A stretch of DNA of 64,000 bases. It comes from Hirsutella rhossiliensis (Eukaryota; Ascomycota; Sordariomycetes; Hypocreales; Ophiocordycipitaceae). The translations under genes were made by a program, and so were the position numbers. This document shows positions 24,382 through 35,179 of the stretch, in pieces. Position 1 is the stretch's first letter; every line of letters starts with the position of its first letter. The stretch lies in assembly GCF_020360975.1 (NCBI RefSeq), contig NW_025408669.1:496001-560000 (forward strand), read 5' to 3'. A model generated the notes under the pieces. The model had not been told where the DNA came from. It did not search any database and was given only the letters and a program-made list of their open reading frames with translations.

Positions 24382-26324
24382 CTTTATTTAACGAGATTAT
24401 ATAGTTTATACTTAAGAGGGTAGGGAAAGAAACTAGCTACTAAAATCTTTCTTTATTTAAGCTATTTATCCTTTATAGATAATTCCTTATATAGAAAGAG
24501 CTTATAAGGGTATATTATATACCTTTTTAAAGGAACTATTACTTAGAGAGCTTTAAGGTAAGCTACTATTACGATATTAAGTATAAAGGCAAAGCTACTA
24601 GCTCTTTTAAAAGTATTAAAAGAAGCGATTTTCCTTAGCCGGCTACTTATATCTTTACGACTATAAATTCCGACCTTATTATCTATAGAATGCAATAATA
24701 TATAGACTATATAAATACTTATAGAGGAAAATAGTAAGCTATTAACCTAGCTATAATATATCGATATTTATTAGTATTAGTTATACTAAGAGGTTTAAAG
24801 GGGACTTATTTCTATTTATTAGGTTTTAATAGTATTAATAAAAGCTAACGATCTTATAAAGCCCTTACTAAAGTAAAAGCTAGCTACCTTTTTATAGTAA
24901 ATTAGGCTAGAAAACGTTTAAGAAAAGCTATCCTTAGAAGCTTACCTTAAGAGTTTATAAGAGGAGCTAACAGTATATATAAGGAAGGAGACGTCTATAG
25001 CTAAAGAAAGGAACTAGGACTTATCTTAAAGTAGGGCCCTTAGCTTAATTAGGACTTATTCTTCTAAAAAGGAAGACCCCCTTTCTTATAGGACTTAATT
25101 CCTCCTTAGGCCCCTTTTCCTAAAGTAGGTCTAAAAGAGCCTAGGGCTAAAACCCGGATTTCTTAAGTAAGGGATAAGTATAAACTAAGAGCTCCTTTAT
25201 ACGCTTACTAGCTTAATTATTTAGTTTTACCCTTTCTATAAGGGCAGGCTATAGCTAAGGGGGTATATTATAAAGCATAGCTTAATTTTATAGTTCTTAG
25301 AGATATCCCTTAGTAAGAGGGACCTAGGAAGCTAAAAACACCTAGTATAAAAAAAGGAAGAAGGAGCTAAAAGGAGGTATAGAGAAGAGAGTAAGGATAT
25401 AAAGGGAAGCAAAAGTAGCGATAGCTTCTTATAGAGGTAGCGAGAGATAAGATAGATATAAGGAACGGTGTTCATACTATAAATAAAGCAGCTATAACAT
25501 ACTCTCCCGATTATATAAGCTAATAAGTAGTATATTAATTATAGACAAAATCCTATATTATAGAGCAAGAATCGCTCGTTATTTTGCATGCTATTATGCA
25601 TTAAACGGGGTGCCGGTTATTATATAATCGGGAATCGAAGAAATAGAGCTAGCTTAGAATACTAGCTAAGACCTCTTAAGAACACCGGCACGACCAACCT
25701 CCTTTAAACACGAATATTAGTGGAACCAAGACACTTCCTAATATACTCGAGGTATCACTAAATTCCTTAGTCTTAAGGCTATACGGCAGCCTAAATCTAG
25801 TCCTAAAAGGTTCTTCCGTTCAGCTACATTTGTCTATATAAGACAGCATGTCCGCTAGTAGATAGATATAGGATTATTAACTTTAACACCTCTTCTATAT
25901 ACTAATATATTACTAATAAATTCTATTGAAAATCCTACCTTATACTCCTTCTTCCCCTTTATTACTTAGTCTTACGTGATTCCTTAATTTCCTAAAATTC
26001 CGCTTTTGCTTATAAACCTTAAGAATAGATATACTAGTAACGGCTAGAAAAGAAAGGAAAAACTAGTAAAAAGCTTAGTAGTTAATAGAATATTAGTAGC
26101 TTCTTTAAGTAGGATCTTCTTTATTAATTAAGATACTAGATAGGTATAAAGAAGGGCGTTAAATAGAGGAAAGAAAGATAATTAAGGTAATATAATAATT
26201 ACTCTCTTACTATAATTACTACCCTTATAAGAATTAAATATCTTTGCCCTACTTATCCGACCCCTTACTTTTAATTTTACCTTTATATATTTTATATTAA
26301 CTTCTTATTTCTCTCTTTATAAGA
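24382..26324 (+). mobile_element. Copia relic F, right part (RNase H and 3' LTR)
   Basis: This is the reverse complement of the 3' part of copies A and B: RNase H region to about 25.26 kb, purine-rich tract, then the LTR ending CTCTCTTTATAAGA at 26,324. The LTR is split by a 564-bp insertion (25,461-26,024). It continues the piece at 2,232-3,101, from which element K separates it. Confidence 0.8.
25461..26024. mobile_element. 564-bp insertion in the F LTR, unknown family
   Basis: The LTR is interrupted after ATAGATATA (25,452-25,460) and resumes after the same nine bases (26,025-26,033), so there is a target duplication of up to 9 bp. The insert keeps CA, TG and CpG, unlike its host. It contains nested inverted pairs (CGGTGTTC with GAACACCG; CCCGATTATATAA with TTATATAATCGGG) within its first 230 bp, and a TATA-like 'ctatataagacag' further on. 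A solo LTR or a non-autonomous DNA transposon are both possible. It has no coding frame. Confidence 0.55.
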
Positions 26325-26995
26325 AGTATAAGGCTAGTACTTAACTATACTATTTACTAAGATTTAATATAGGTCTAATAAGTAACTAAGTAAACTAGCT
26401 ACTATATATTATTATATATATTAAATATAGACTAGCTATTAGTTTTATAAGTTAAAGTAAGAGTAGTAATAACTATCTAAGTTTTTCTTTACCTACCTAA
26501 GATTTAGCGGGTTCTCTATCTTCTATATATACTATAGTAAGTATAAGACCTTACTTAAGGCTTTAACTAAGTAATATCTTAACTATATAATTATATAACG
26601 TTAGCATAGTATATTAGTAGTATTTTCTAGTATTTTCCTTAGGTAATTATAGGTATTTCTCTATAATTTCCCTACTATAATCTTATAGTAACCTTTTAGG
26701 TAAATATTAGTATAATCCCTAAGGAGCTATTATTACTTAGTAAATCGTAGTATATTCCCTATATATTATATCTATAAGGGGAATCTCTATAAAATATCTA
26801 TAAGGGGAATCTCTATAAAATATCTATATTATCCGCTAGGTTATTATTTCTAGGATTTCTAGGTAATTTCCTAGAGTTTACCCGGTAGCTTTTACGTTCT
26901 TTCTTTTATAGGGAGTCTTAAAAAGTTAGGGGTAACTTCTATAAAGGAAGTAGATATCGTTATACGTACCTAGATTATCGACTATAGGGTATCTT
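26325..26995 (+). repeat. Dispersed repeat E, right copy
   Basis: This directly oriented match to 675-2,050 lacks insertion J and begins right at the end of the F LTR. It is RIP-mutated and has no coding frame. Confidence 0.6.
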
Positions 26996-27584
26996 ATAAT
27001 AAAAAGGGTAGTTAAGCTTTTATATAGAAGACTTATATAGCCCTACGCTTATAGAAGCTCTTTATAGCCTACGATTATAGATAAATATAACTTAGGTCGT
27101 AAGGGCGATTTTATTAATATCTTACTTATAGGAACTTAACCGCTTAATAATAATAGCTTTATTCTCGTAAAAGAAGCCTTAAATAAAGGTATATACCTTA
27201 TCGTAGGTTTTAAAGCCTAGGGAAGGTAGTAGGGGCGGAATCGTAGCTTAAGGGATATTATTACTAAGATTATAAGCTTTATTTAAGTCGCTCTAAGGTA
27301 TAGGGGTATTAAAAAAAGAGAGAAGAGGGCCTATTATAGTATTAGCGAGAGCTTTAAAGGTTATATATATATATAAGGGGGAGGGTCTAATATTATATAG
27401 CTAAAAGTGCGTTATAATATAAATATATAGGCGGGTATAGGCGCGGGTGCGGGCATTTAGGCGGTACGGCTACTTACTAGGCCTACGCGGTATAAGTAGG
27501 CGGGGGGGACTAGCGTTAGTACGTATCTTAAAAATAGGGCGTAAGTACTATTAGAGTTACGTATAAGTGCGATTAGTTCTACTT
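26996..27584. other. AT-rich sequence with GC-richer patches, unassigned
   Basis: This repeat-like sequence has no open frame. From about 27,430 it becomes GC-richer with many CpG (for example 'ggcgcgggtgcgggc'). No second copy was found in the window. Confidence 0.5.
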
Positions 27585-27935
27585 ATTTTACGACTATAGG
27601 AGTACGGACATTTTACGTGCGTATATACCGGCGTAGGTAGTTTAACTAGACTAGGTAATTAAACGTCGGCTTTAAAGGTAGCTAAAAATAGCTATTCCGT
27701 ATATATAGATATAGAGAGGATAAAATAAAAGGTAGATTATACTATTATAGAGTAGGTAGAGGCGTAGGCTTAGGTGCGGTCCGTTAAAAGAAGGTTAATA
27801 ATCTATAAGGGGGAAAAGAAGGAGAAGTATAGGCATAGCTTATATAAGCGCGGAGGCCGCTTATATATAGACTTAGCTTAGACCTTAGTCTAGGCTTATA
27901 TAGGGCAAAAGCCCTTATAAACTATACTAGCTAGC
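27585..27935 (+). repeat. Island-flanking repeat M, left copy
   Basis: These roughly 350 bp match 46,845-47,195 in inverted orientation. Shared landmarks include 'aatctataagggggaaaaga', a CpG-bearing 'gcttatataagcg', a palindrome around 'agaccttagtct' and 'aaaatagctatt'. The left copy keeps more CpG and GC than the right. The two copies bracket the gene island. Family unknown. Confidence 0.75.
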
Positions 27936-28435
27936 CTATAAGTAAGGTGCTTAAAGGAGCCGTAATTCAAGCTTAGAACGCTATTCTTAATAATCTTTTT
28001 ATAGCGGTTAGTAATTATACTTAATACTAAAAAGACTTATAGCTATTATCTAGGTAAAGGGAGGATATATAAGGTTTTAAGTAATATTAAGCTACTATCT
28101 TTTCCTTATTTTTACAGCTTAAATTAATACTCTTTTTATATCCTGCTATATCTTTAATCCCCCTTAATCCTTAGCGTTGACTAGCTTTTAGCTGTAAAAG
28201 GGGCTGCTAAGCCGGCTCGAGAGAGGGGCAAGTCACCTATTTATAAACAAACAGGGGCGGAGTGTATAGGCTCGGAGCGTGGGATGGCCGGCTGTAATAT
28301 AGGCTCGAGTCAAATCTCTTAGGAAATTTAACTCGGTTACGCATTTATGCCCATCGATCAAGGTGTCGATCATTATGATGCGCAATATTACAAGGCCGTT
28401 TACCTAAGTAAGCTTGCTATACGAAAAATAGATAC
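27936..28435. other. Left border of the gene island
   Basis: Composition changes from AT-rich to balanced between about 28,130 and 28,330, where CA and TG dinucleotides reappear. No gene is seen. A short inverted motif (gatcaaggtgtcgatc) lies near 28,356. Confidence 0.5.
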
Positions 28436-28783
28436 ATGCTATATATAGGTCGGCCTACCATAGAAGACGAGACTATTTGTCTCGTTATGGGAGTCCTTAT
28501 GACCCTAGTCGTCCGAGGTATAAGACCAGCCGAAATTCCTATATCTAAGGTAACGCTTTATCCAGTTTCAACTAGATCTCTCAATCGCCATCATGCCGCA
28601 CTACATGATTACCACACAGATCTCGTTTCTACAATGAAGGCCTCAACTGCCTGCCCCCTGACCCTTGTTCTTAGACTGGTGGTTTCCGCCTGTTCTATTG
28701 CAGACGTAAAGGGCCAAGAACGGGTGTCCGATGGACTAAGCGCATGTGAGAAAATGAAAACTATTGCTTCTCATGAAGAATAA
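28436..28783 (+). CDS. Small ORF, unrecognised (115 codons), doubtful
   Basis: This is an open frame in balanced-composition sequence beside the island border. The product has no motif I recognise, no signal peptide and no low-complexity bias. It could be chance, or an exon of a damaged gene trimmed by the border. No supporting splice sites were found. Confidence 0.15.
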   Translation: MLYIGRPTIEDETICLVMGVLMTLVVRGIRPAEIPISKVTLYPVSTRSLNRHHAALHDYHTDLVSTMKASTACPLTLVLRLVVSACSIADVKGQERVSDGLSACEKMKTIASHEE

Positions 28784-28893
28784 ACGACCGACGTACTTGA
28801 AAGTAACGTGCCTTGCCGTACTTCTTTCTTGGAGTTCGGAGAGGAGGGACATTGTCAGCGGCTCGTTTAACTCAACGTGGCCGTTCTTAAGCA

Positions 28894-29205
28894 TTGGAAA
28901 AAATCCGGAAATTCTCCTGCAGAGAGATCCCAGCCAGCGGACCCGAGTGTCTTTCTGAATGCCAGCTTGTGGAAGTTCTTGCTGCTGAGAAGAGGAAAGT
29001 CCGAAAACTTGACTATGGGCCTTACATTAGCTCGACACAACAGAACAAAGCGAAAAAGAATTGCGAGGAACTCAAAGAACTCACCGACTCTACCAGGGAG
29101 CTCCGCGATACCTACGATAACCGGCAAAGAAATCGAGGAGCAGAGGTGGACCGAGAGTTGAAGGCGGACTCAAGGCCTCATTCAACAGCACAGCAGCGTT
29201 CCTAG
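28894..29205 (+). CDS. Small ORF, unrecognised (103 codons), doubtful
   Basis: The predicted product is rich in Lys, Arg and Glu, with a helical-looking stretch near residues 50-75. Two other frames are open across the same bases, which weakens the case for coding. It could be the last exon of a decayed gene. No function is suggested. Confidence 0.15.
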   Translation: MEKIRKFSCREIPASGPECLSECQLVEVLAAEKRKVRKLDYGPYISSTQQNKAKKNCEELKELTDSTRELRDTYDNRQRNRGAEVDRELKADSRPHSTAQQRS

Positions 29206-29877
29206 CCCTTCAATGCTGTTTTAATTGCCTGAAGATATCAGAAATCTGGGAATACTCTAATCGAGGAATGGAAGAGAGGAGGCCTTGGTCAGGCGGTGAC
29301 TGCTGTCTCTTGTGTGAGTCCTGAGGCGTTCATCCCATCTTCTCAACCCTCGATGGCGTCAACTTGCATGTTATAACCATCGACGGTCCACAATTCATAT
29401 AAGCACTAGGCACCGCAGACCAGCGTCATCGCCCTCCACCTTGTCCTCAAGCTGGCGGCCTACGAAATCACCCAAGGTCGGTACGAACAACCACAGCGCA
29501 CTTATAAGGAATGAGGGCATTCTTCAGCCCCGTGTTATCTCTGTTGGGATACGTCCTACTTCGCGGCGTGGAAGCCAGTGTTTAGCTGAAAGCACTGGAG
29601 GCAAAGGAACAATGTGCCAGCAGATTGGTGAAAATCGTCAATTTGTCGGCTGGTATCGCGAAGGGCTATTGCGAAGGGTTCGTGGCACTTGAGTATGGTG
29701 TTGGGCAGATCACCTTGGAGAGGTTCGCTTGGGCGCACATGATCCCCGTTCAATCAACGCGAACTGCTTACTCCCAGCTCATTGCCCGCCGTAGCCGATT
29801 CCGCTCGAGCATAACTGTTAGTTCGAGTCAATTCCAAGACTTGGTTGGGCGCCAGCAGGCATAGCTGGCGGTGACAC
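29206..29877. other. Intergenic, downstream of the amidase
   Basis: This is unmutated island sequence with short overlapping frames in several phases and no convincing gene. The amidase 3' UTR is expected in its right-hand end. Confidence 0.5.
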
Positions 29878-31818
29878 TTACGCGCCTGTCCCGCCAGTCG
29901 TGCCCGAGGACAGGGCCTCGAGCACACACTGGCCCATGGCAAGCACCTTTTCTTCCTCGAGTCTTCGCGCGACCAGCTGGAGACTGACTGGCAATCCATG
30001 CATCAGGGCGGCATCGTCTTGAATTGCCAGAAAGTGCCGTCAGTATGCATGTGCACTTGGCACCGACGCCCGGGAGCGCCTTGTCATTGACGATGCTCGG
30101 ATTGTCGACTCACATTCTTCGTGAATAGCCTTGCACTCGGGGCTCAATGGCTGGTGGGTAAAATCCGACGTGTCAATGTCCTTGTCTACAGCTAAGCCGG
30201 TCACGAAGGAGAGACACGAGTAGTCCAGGACGTTGAACACTCCAGTATATCCCACTTTTCCACCGTCAGTGCGCTTCAAACGCGGCAGTTCAGCTCACGA
30301 CAAGTCAGACTAAAACTCACCGTGCTTAAAGTAGCCGTTCCTGACTGTGTTAAAGGCCATGGTCGGGCAAAGGATGGCGTCGATGCTAGCCGTGTTCCAG
30401 CGGTCCAGGTAGCGGTTCTGGAACTCTGTTCGCTCAGCATGCAGCTTCCACATATCGAAGACGCCCAGCTCTTTGGCAATTCTGTATGCCTCGAGTTCCG
30501 GCCTCCATGGCTCGCCGGTGCGCTCAACCTCCCGGCGGATCGCGGTGCCGCCGTCGGCCACGAACATGCGGCCCAACAAGTCAGCGCCGTGTCTCTGGTC
30601 CACCGGGTCCCATTCCACAATGTCGTGGCCGGCTGATCTCAGCTTGCTGGCAACCTCCTTCAATACCCGCGAAACCGGAGGCGTGGGCCGGACCATACCG
30701 TCGTGCCACATGACGGCAATTCTCAGTCGTTCCGCAAGCTCGATAGACCGCCAGGGAAAGGGGAGGCAACGCGGGTCACGGAGCCACGGCTTCTCACCCA
30801 AGACGCCCCGGCAGTACAGCTCCAAGTCCCGGAGCGTCCCGGCCATGGGGCCGTTGACCGAATGCACCGCCTCCTGGCCCGGCATGCCCGAGCGGGTCGA
30901 CCGGACCGGAAACCGGCCGACCGAGGGACGGAGGGTGAAGATGCCCGTGCACGCGGCAGGCACGCGGAGCGAGCCCCCTGTTTCTTCATGTGAGCGCCTG
31001 GCTTGCAGAGAGCCAACGAAATGCGGTACCTATGTCTGTGCCGACGCCAAGAGGGCTGCCTCTGAAGGCAATGAGGGCCGACTCTCCGCCCGAACTCCCG
31101 CCACTCGTCGTCTGCCTGTTTCGCGGATTCACCGTCCGCCCAAAGACGTTGTTGACCGACTCGCCAATCATCATGGCTGTCGAGACGTTTGTCTTTACGT
31201 ACAAGACTGCGCCGGCGCCCTCAAGCAGCTCGGCGAGGGCCGAGTCGGACTCTGCAGCGTCACCGACGTGCGACGCGAAGCCGAGGGTGGCGTCCAGTCC
31301 GCGAAGATAGAAGCTGTCTTTGAGCGAGATTGGCAGGCCGTGGAAAGGGCCGATGGGCTTTCCGGTGCGGGCAAGGTGCTCATCGCGGGCCCGGGCCGCC
31401 GCGATGGCGCGATCGAAGCAAGTTTCCGAAAGACAGTTTGTCTGGATAAGCAGCACTTGACTATAAGCACCGAGGAGTTGATAGATCGCCGCGGTTCGAA
31501 CCCGGTTTTCCCTTTGCGGAAACTTACCAGCTGGTGCGCAGCCGCGGCGCGCTTACAGAACGCGGTTGTAACGGCTTCGGATTTGAGGTGCCCGGCGGCA
31601 AGCTTGGCTACAAGCTCAGAGGCCGTCAGGCTGGTCACAACCAGTTCGTCAGTCGTGAGCCAGCCTGAGGTCTCTGGCCAGTCGATGACGCTGTCTTGGG
31701 TCTCCGGGGGAAGCAAATCGGCCGGGATGCGCCACTCCGGGGGGATAGACGCCAAGAGTGCTTCCCTCTTCCTTGCGCCGATTTCCTCCCAGGGCAGATC
31801 TTGACCGCTGGGCGCCAT
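29878..31818 (-). CDS. Amidase-signature family amidase (five exons)
   Basis: The product is predicted to hydrolyse a carboxylic amide to acid and ammonia; the substrate is unknown. Exons on the minus strand are 31,818-31,528, 31,441-31,030, 30,977-30,321, 30,254-30,114 and 30,017-29,878, giving 546 residues, the usual length for fungal amidases. All four introns (86, 52, 66 and 96 bp) begin GT and end AG and keep the frame. The Ser-cisSer-Lys triad is Lys138 (LPISLKDS), Ser213 (TSGGSSGGE) and Ser237 (GTDIGGSLRVP), with the 75- and 24-residue spacing known from fatty acid amide hydrolase. Other conserved parts are VGYTGVFNVLDYS and HGLPVSLQLVARRLEEEKVL. No signal peptide is seen, so it is probably cytosolic. 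It is divergent from the permease gene at 33.4 kb. The ATG at 31,818 is the first in frame. Confidence 0.93.
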
Positions 31819-33356
31819 TGAAGTAAACTCTGTGGACTAGGCTCAAGAATGGACGGAATCCGCTGGGTCTTGGCTGGACGGTCACAAAGCCGTGCGGTAC
31901 CGGACGTCAACGTCGACACGGGCAGTGACTATGCTCTGTTCTTGGTTCCACGTACCCCCGTGCTGCACTTTTGCCTCTGATCATACCGAGGTCGGTCTGG
32001 TTGCGAGTGCGGGGGGTTGCTTGCAAGTCGTCATGGAAACCAATGGCAGGACTCATATGGCCTCGAGGGCGACTGCATGCATGTCGGGCAACATATGAGT
32101 GGGTATTATTACTTGTCACGACAGAAAGGGACTTGTGATACGCGTTAACAGCACCTCCACAGGGAGTGCCCCTATTTTGTCTGGTGTAGCGGTCGGTATT
32201 TTACCGACTTGACAGTACCAATACTACCGTTGCCTCCTCGCATACTGTACATGCATGCAGCCAGAACCTCCTGCTTGGCCGGCATCGGCTTGCTTGCGTG
32301 AGTGTGCGGCATCGGGTGAAGTCACTGTTAGATCCATGCTTCGCTTTCAGGGTCACAGAGTAACTATGACGAGTCCCATTTCCGGCTGGACGGCACGACG
32401 GGCCGCCACTCCGCTATTCCGTCAAGCCCAATGTGAAGTCCTTTGTAGCGCCATGCAGGCGTGTGGTTTTGAGGCTTGCACGAGCTGTCAGCAGCTGAGC
32501 GAGAGCGACCGTGGCGTGGACGTCCGTCGCCAGGTTCCACGTCCCCGTCAATTCAGGCGCGGCGCCGAAGCTCTTGAATACTCTAAAAGATGAGAGGCGT
32601 GCCAAGGGGGAACATCTATAATACAGTCGGCCGAGTGGATCTCGATTGGGACCGAGACGTGAGGTGGAGAGACACAAGTATGAATACTCCCTGGAGACCA
32701 TCTGTGGAAAGTCGGGCTCCATCGCTGGCTACATTGTGTCCGCCATGGCCTTGGCATTGGTCACAACGCTCCCCTTGTTGTTTAATGGCACCACCGAAGC
32801 CTCATGCCACCGCCTGGCAAGCCATCACTACACCACAGGAACGCTGCTGCTCCACGGTCGCGAAAGATACGGGCAATGCTAGTGAAGAAATCCGCGTCGA
32901 TGCTCGAGGAACGCCCGCCACTGGGCAGATGCGAAGAACGATTATTCTGGCCAATAGGTGGCACCGGCAGAGCCCAGTGCAAATCGCCGACGGCGGGTAC
33001 TTGTCGGATTCTTTTTCTGCAAAGCCGCGGCTGCGCGTGCCGGAAGAAGGAAAAAGCCTGCCGACATATCATCGTCAAACCATCCAAGCCTTTTCTTCAC
33101 CGCGGAAGGCTCAGGGGCAAAAGCCGTCTCTCGATCACCTCCTCCTTGCAAAGAAGCGAGTCAAAGGGGCCTGATCGTGCTGTTTAATCAGTCTCCAGTC
33201 GCCATCAATGCGGACGCACCTGTCAGTTGAAGCTGATGCCAGTCACGCCCTATTCCATGCCATCCGTATCATCAGGTGCCTCTACGTCCTGCAAACACCG
33301 GCGATGAAGAGATATACGGCTCTGCACTTGTCGATACAAACCCGCCAGCTCCCACA
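31819..33356. promoter_or_regulatory. Shared intergenic region of amidase and permease
   Basis: These 1.5 kb separate two divergent genes and so hold both promoters. Overlapping short frames near 32.3-33.2 kb look like chance: low conservation of composition and open in several phases. The most notable element is the palindrome at 32,192-32,208. Confidence 0.6.
32192..32208. promoter_or_regulatory. Perfect palindrome CGG-N7-CCG, candidate Zn2Cys6 site
   Basis: GTCGGTA-TTT-TACCGAC is a 7-bp perfect inverted repeat with a 3-nt centre and contains CGG and CCG spaced by seven bases. Inverted CGG half-sites are typical targets of dimeric Zn2Cys6 regulators. It lies 374 bp upstream of the amidase start and 1.15 kb upstream of the permease start. 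Whether the regulator encoded at 36.4-38.4 kb binds it is inference. Confidence 0.5.
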
Positions 33357-35179
33357 ATGCCTTTGCGGCCTCGCGACGATCTGTGCATTAGCCTTGGTCC
33401 CGGGGAGCGAGCCTTGGTGCAAAAGATTGACTTCTTCATCCTCACCTTCTGCTGTCTGAGCTACTTCGTCAACTACGTAAGACTCGGGCCGCCACGCATC
33501 GACCTGAGCCTTTGGGTTGCGGCCCTTGTCGGCCAGTCGAGTCGACAATGAATTCGCTGACAGGTTGAATCATTCCCGCAGCTCGATCGCTCCAACCTCG
33601 CCAATGCCTACGTGTCCGGGATGCGGGACGAGCTGGGATTCGTCGGGAACCAGCTCAATGAGATCAACACTTGCTTTACAGTCGGGTAGGGAGCCTCGGA
33701 GCACTGATGATGACGCCCTGGATTTGTCCACTCATTCATGTCCCCCAATACCGCGCGTCTTCAGTTTGCATCCACCGCTGACCAGCTGGCCCTGCCAGAT
33801 ACATCTTGGGTCAGATCCCGTCCAACCTGTCGCTCCACTATGTCAGGCCCCGGCTCTGGTTCCCCCTCATGATGCTGCTCTGGGGCGGGCTGACTACGGT
33901 GACGGCCTCGGCGCACAGCCCGCAGGCCATCATGGCCATCCGCTTCTTCCAGGGCATGTGCGAGGCCTCGACCTTTGTCGGCACCCACTACGTCCTCGGT
34001 GCGTGGTACACGGAGCGCGAGCTGGGTAAGCGGAGCGGCATCTTCACCTCGTCCGGGCTCGCGGGGACCATGGTCGGCGGCTTCATCCAGACGGGCATCC
34101 ATCGGGGCCTAGACGGCCGCCGCGGCCTCAGCGGCTGGCGCTGGCTCTTCATCATCGACGGGCTGCTCACGCTCCCCGTCGCCCTCTACGGCTTCCTTCT
34201 GTTCCCGGACACGCCGCGTACCACGACGGCTTTTTACCTGACCCCGGCCGAGCGGGAGCTAGCCGTCTCGCGCGTCCCCGCCGCCCACGACACGGAGCAC
34301 CAGTCCCCTCTGACGATGCACTTCCTCAAAAAGGTCCTGGCGAGCTGGTACTGGTGGGGCTTCGTCGGCCTCTGGGTTGTTGCCGGCGAGACCGAGTCGT
34401 TTGGTTCAAACTCGCTCCTCGCCCTCTACATGCAGAGCCACCCGGATGTCAAGTACACCGTCGCGCAGCTCAACAACTATCCCACGGGCGTCGCGGGTGC
34501 GGGGATCGTGTCGACGCTCTTCTGGGCATCTCTGACGGATCTCCTTGGCGGCAAGCGCTATCTCGTCGGCTACTTCATCGCCGTGACCGGCATCGCGACC
34601 TCGGCCATGATCCTCGTCGCGTCTCGGAACCCTACCAGCTCGGCCTCGACGACTGTCGTCTTTGCCGCGTACTACTGGGCCGGGGCCGTCTATGCCTGCC
34701 AGGCCACCTTCTTCGCCTGGTGCAACGATGCCATGCGCTTCGAGCAGGCCACCTTTCGCGCCGTCGTCCTTGCGGGCATGAACCTCGGCAACAATGCCGT
34801 CAGTGCCTGGTGGAGCATCCTCTTTTATGGGGCATCCATGGCGCCTTGGTTTACTGTGAGTTTCAGATGCGGTTGGTGAGCAAAGGCTTGGTCGATGGCT
34901 ATTTATCTCTCCTGTCTCACGGGCTACAAACCCCTTTAACAAACGGCCCTTTCACTTGCCCCAGCGTTTTCTATATTGCCGCGCACGCTGACGATAATGT
35001 ATCTTCAGAATGGTATGTGGGCCATGATTGCCTGCTCCGTGGTCTTGGCAATCTGGACGGCGGGCTTGTCGTATCTGGCCTGTCGCAAAGACAAGAAGAG
35101 GGCAGCCGAGGATGGCGAGATGAGTGTGCAACATGAAGTCACAACAGACCACGAGTCAACTGGAAGTAAACCATCATGA
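33357..35179 (+). CDS. MFS permease, anion:cation symporter (Dal5-like) family
   Basis: This is a plasma-membrane proton symporter for a small organic anion such as a ureide, vitamin or amide-derived acid; the exact substrate cannot be read. Exons are 33,357-33,476, 33,582-33,685, 33,799-34,855 and 35,009-35,179, giving 483 residues. Introns are GT-AG (105, 113 and 153 bp). Family hallmarks are KIDFFILTFCCLSYFVNYLD (TM1 into the loop), RSNLANAYVSG, RFFQGMCEASTF (about residues 123-134), YTERELGKRSGIF, GWRWLFIIDG and NNYPTGVAGAGI. About twelve hydrophobic segments are apparent. The C-terminus is charged (RKDKKRAAEDGE). The start is the only in-frame ATG before a stop at 33,234; an unseen upstream exon is possible. 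It is divergent from the amidase. Confidence 0.9.

Noticed and set aside
30473..31804. 443-codon plus-strand ORF
   Set aside because: It lies antisense over amidase exons with a confirmed catalytic triad and splice sites. It has no motif and is a product of GC-rich codon use.
34354..35136. 260-codon plus-strand ORF
   Set aside because: It is an alternative frame over the permease, whose conserved transporter motifs are in the other frame.
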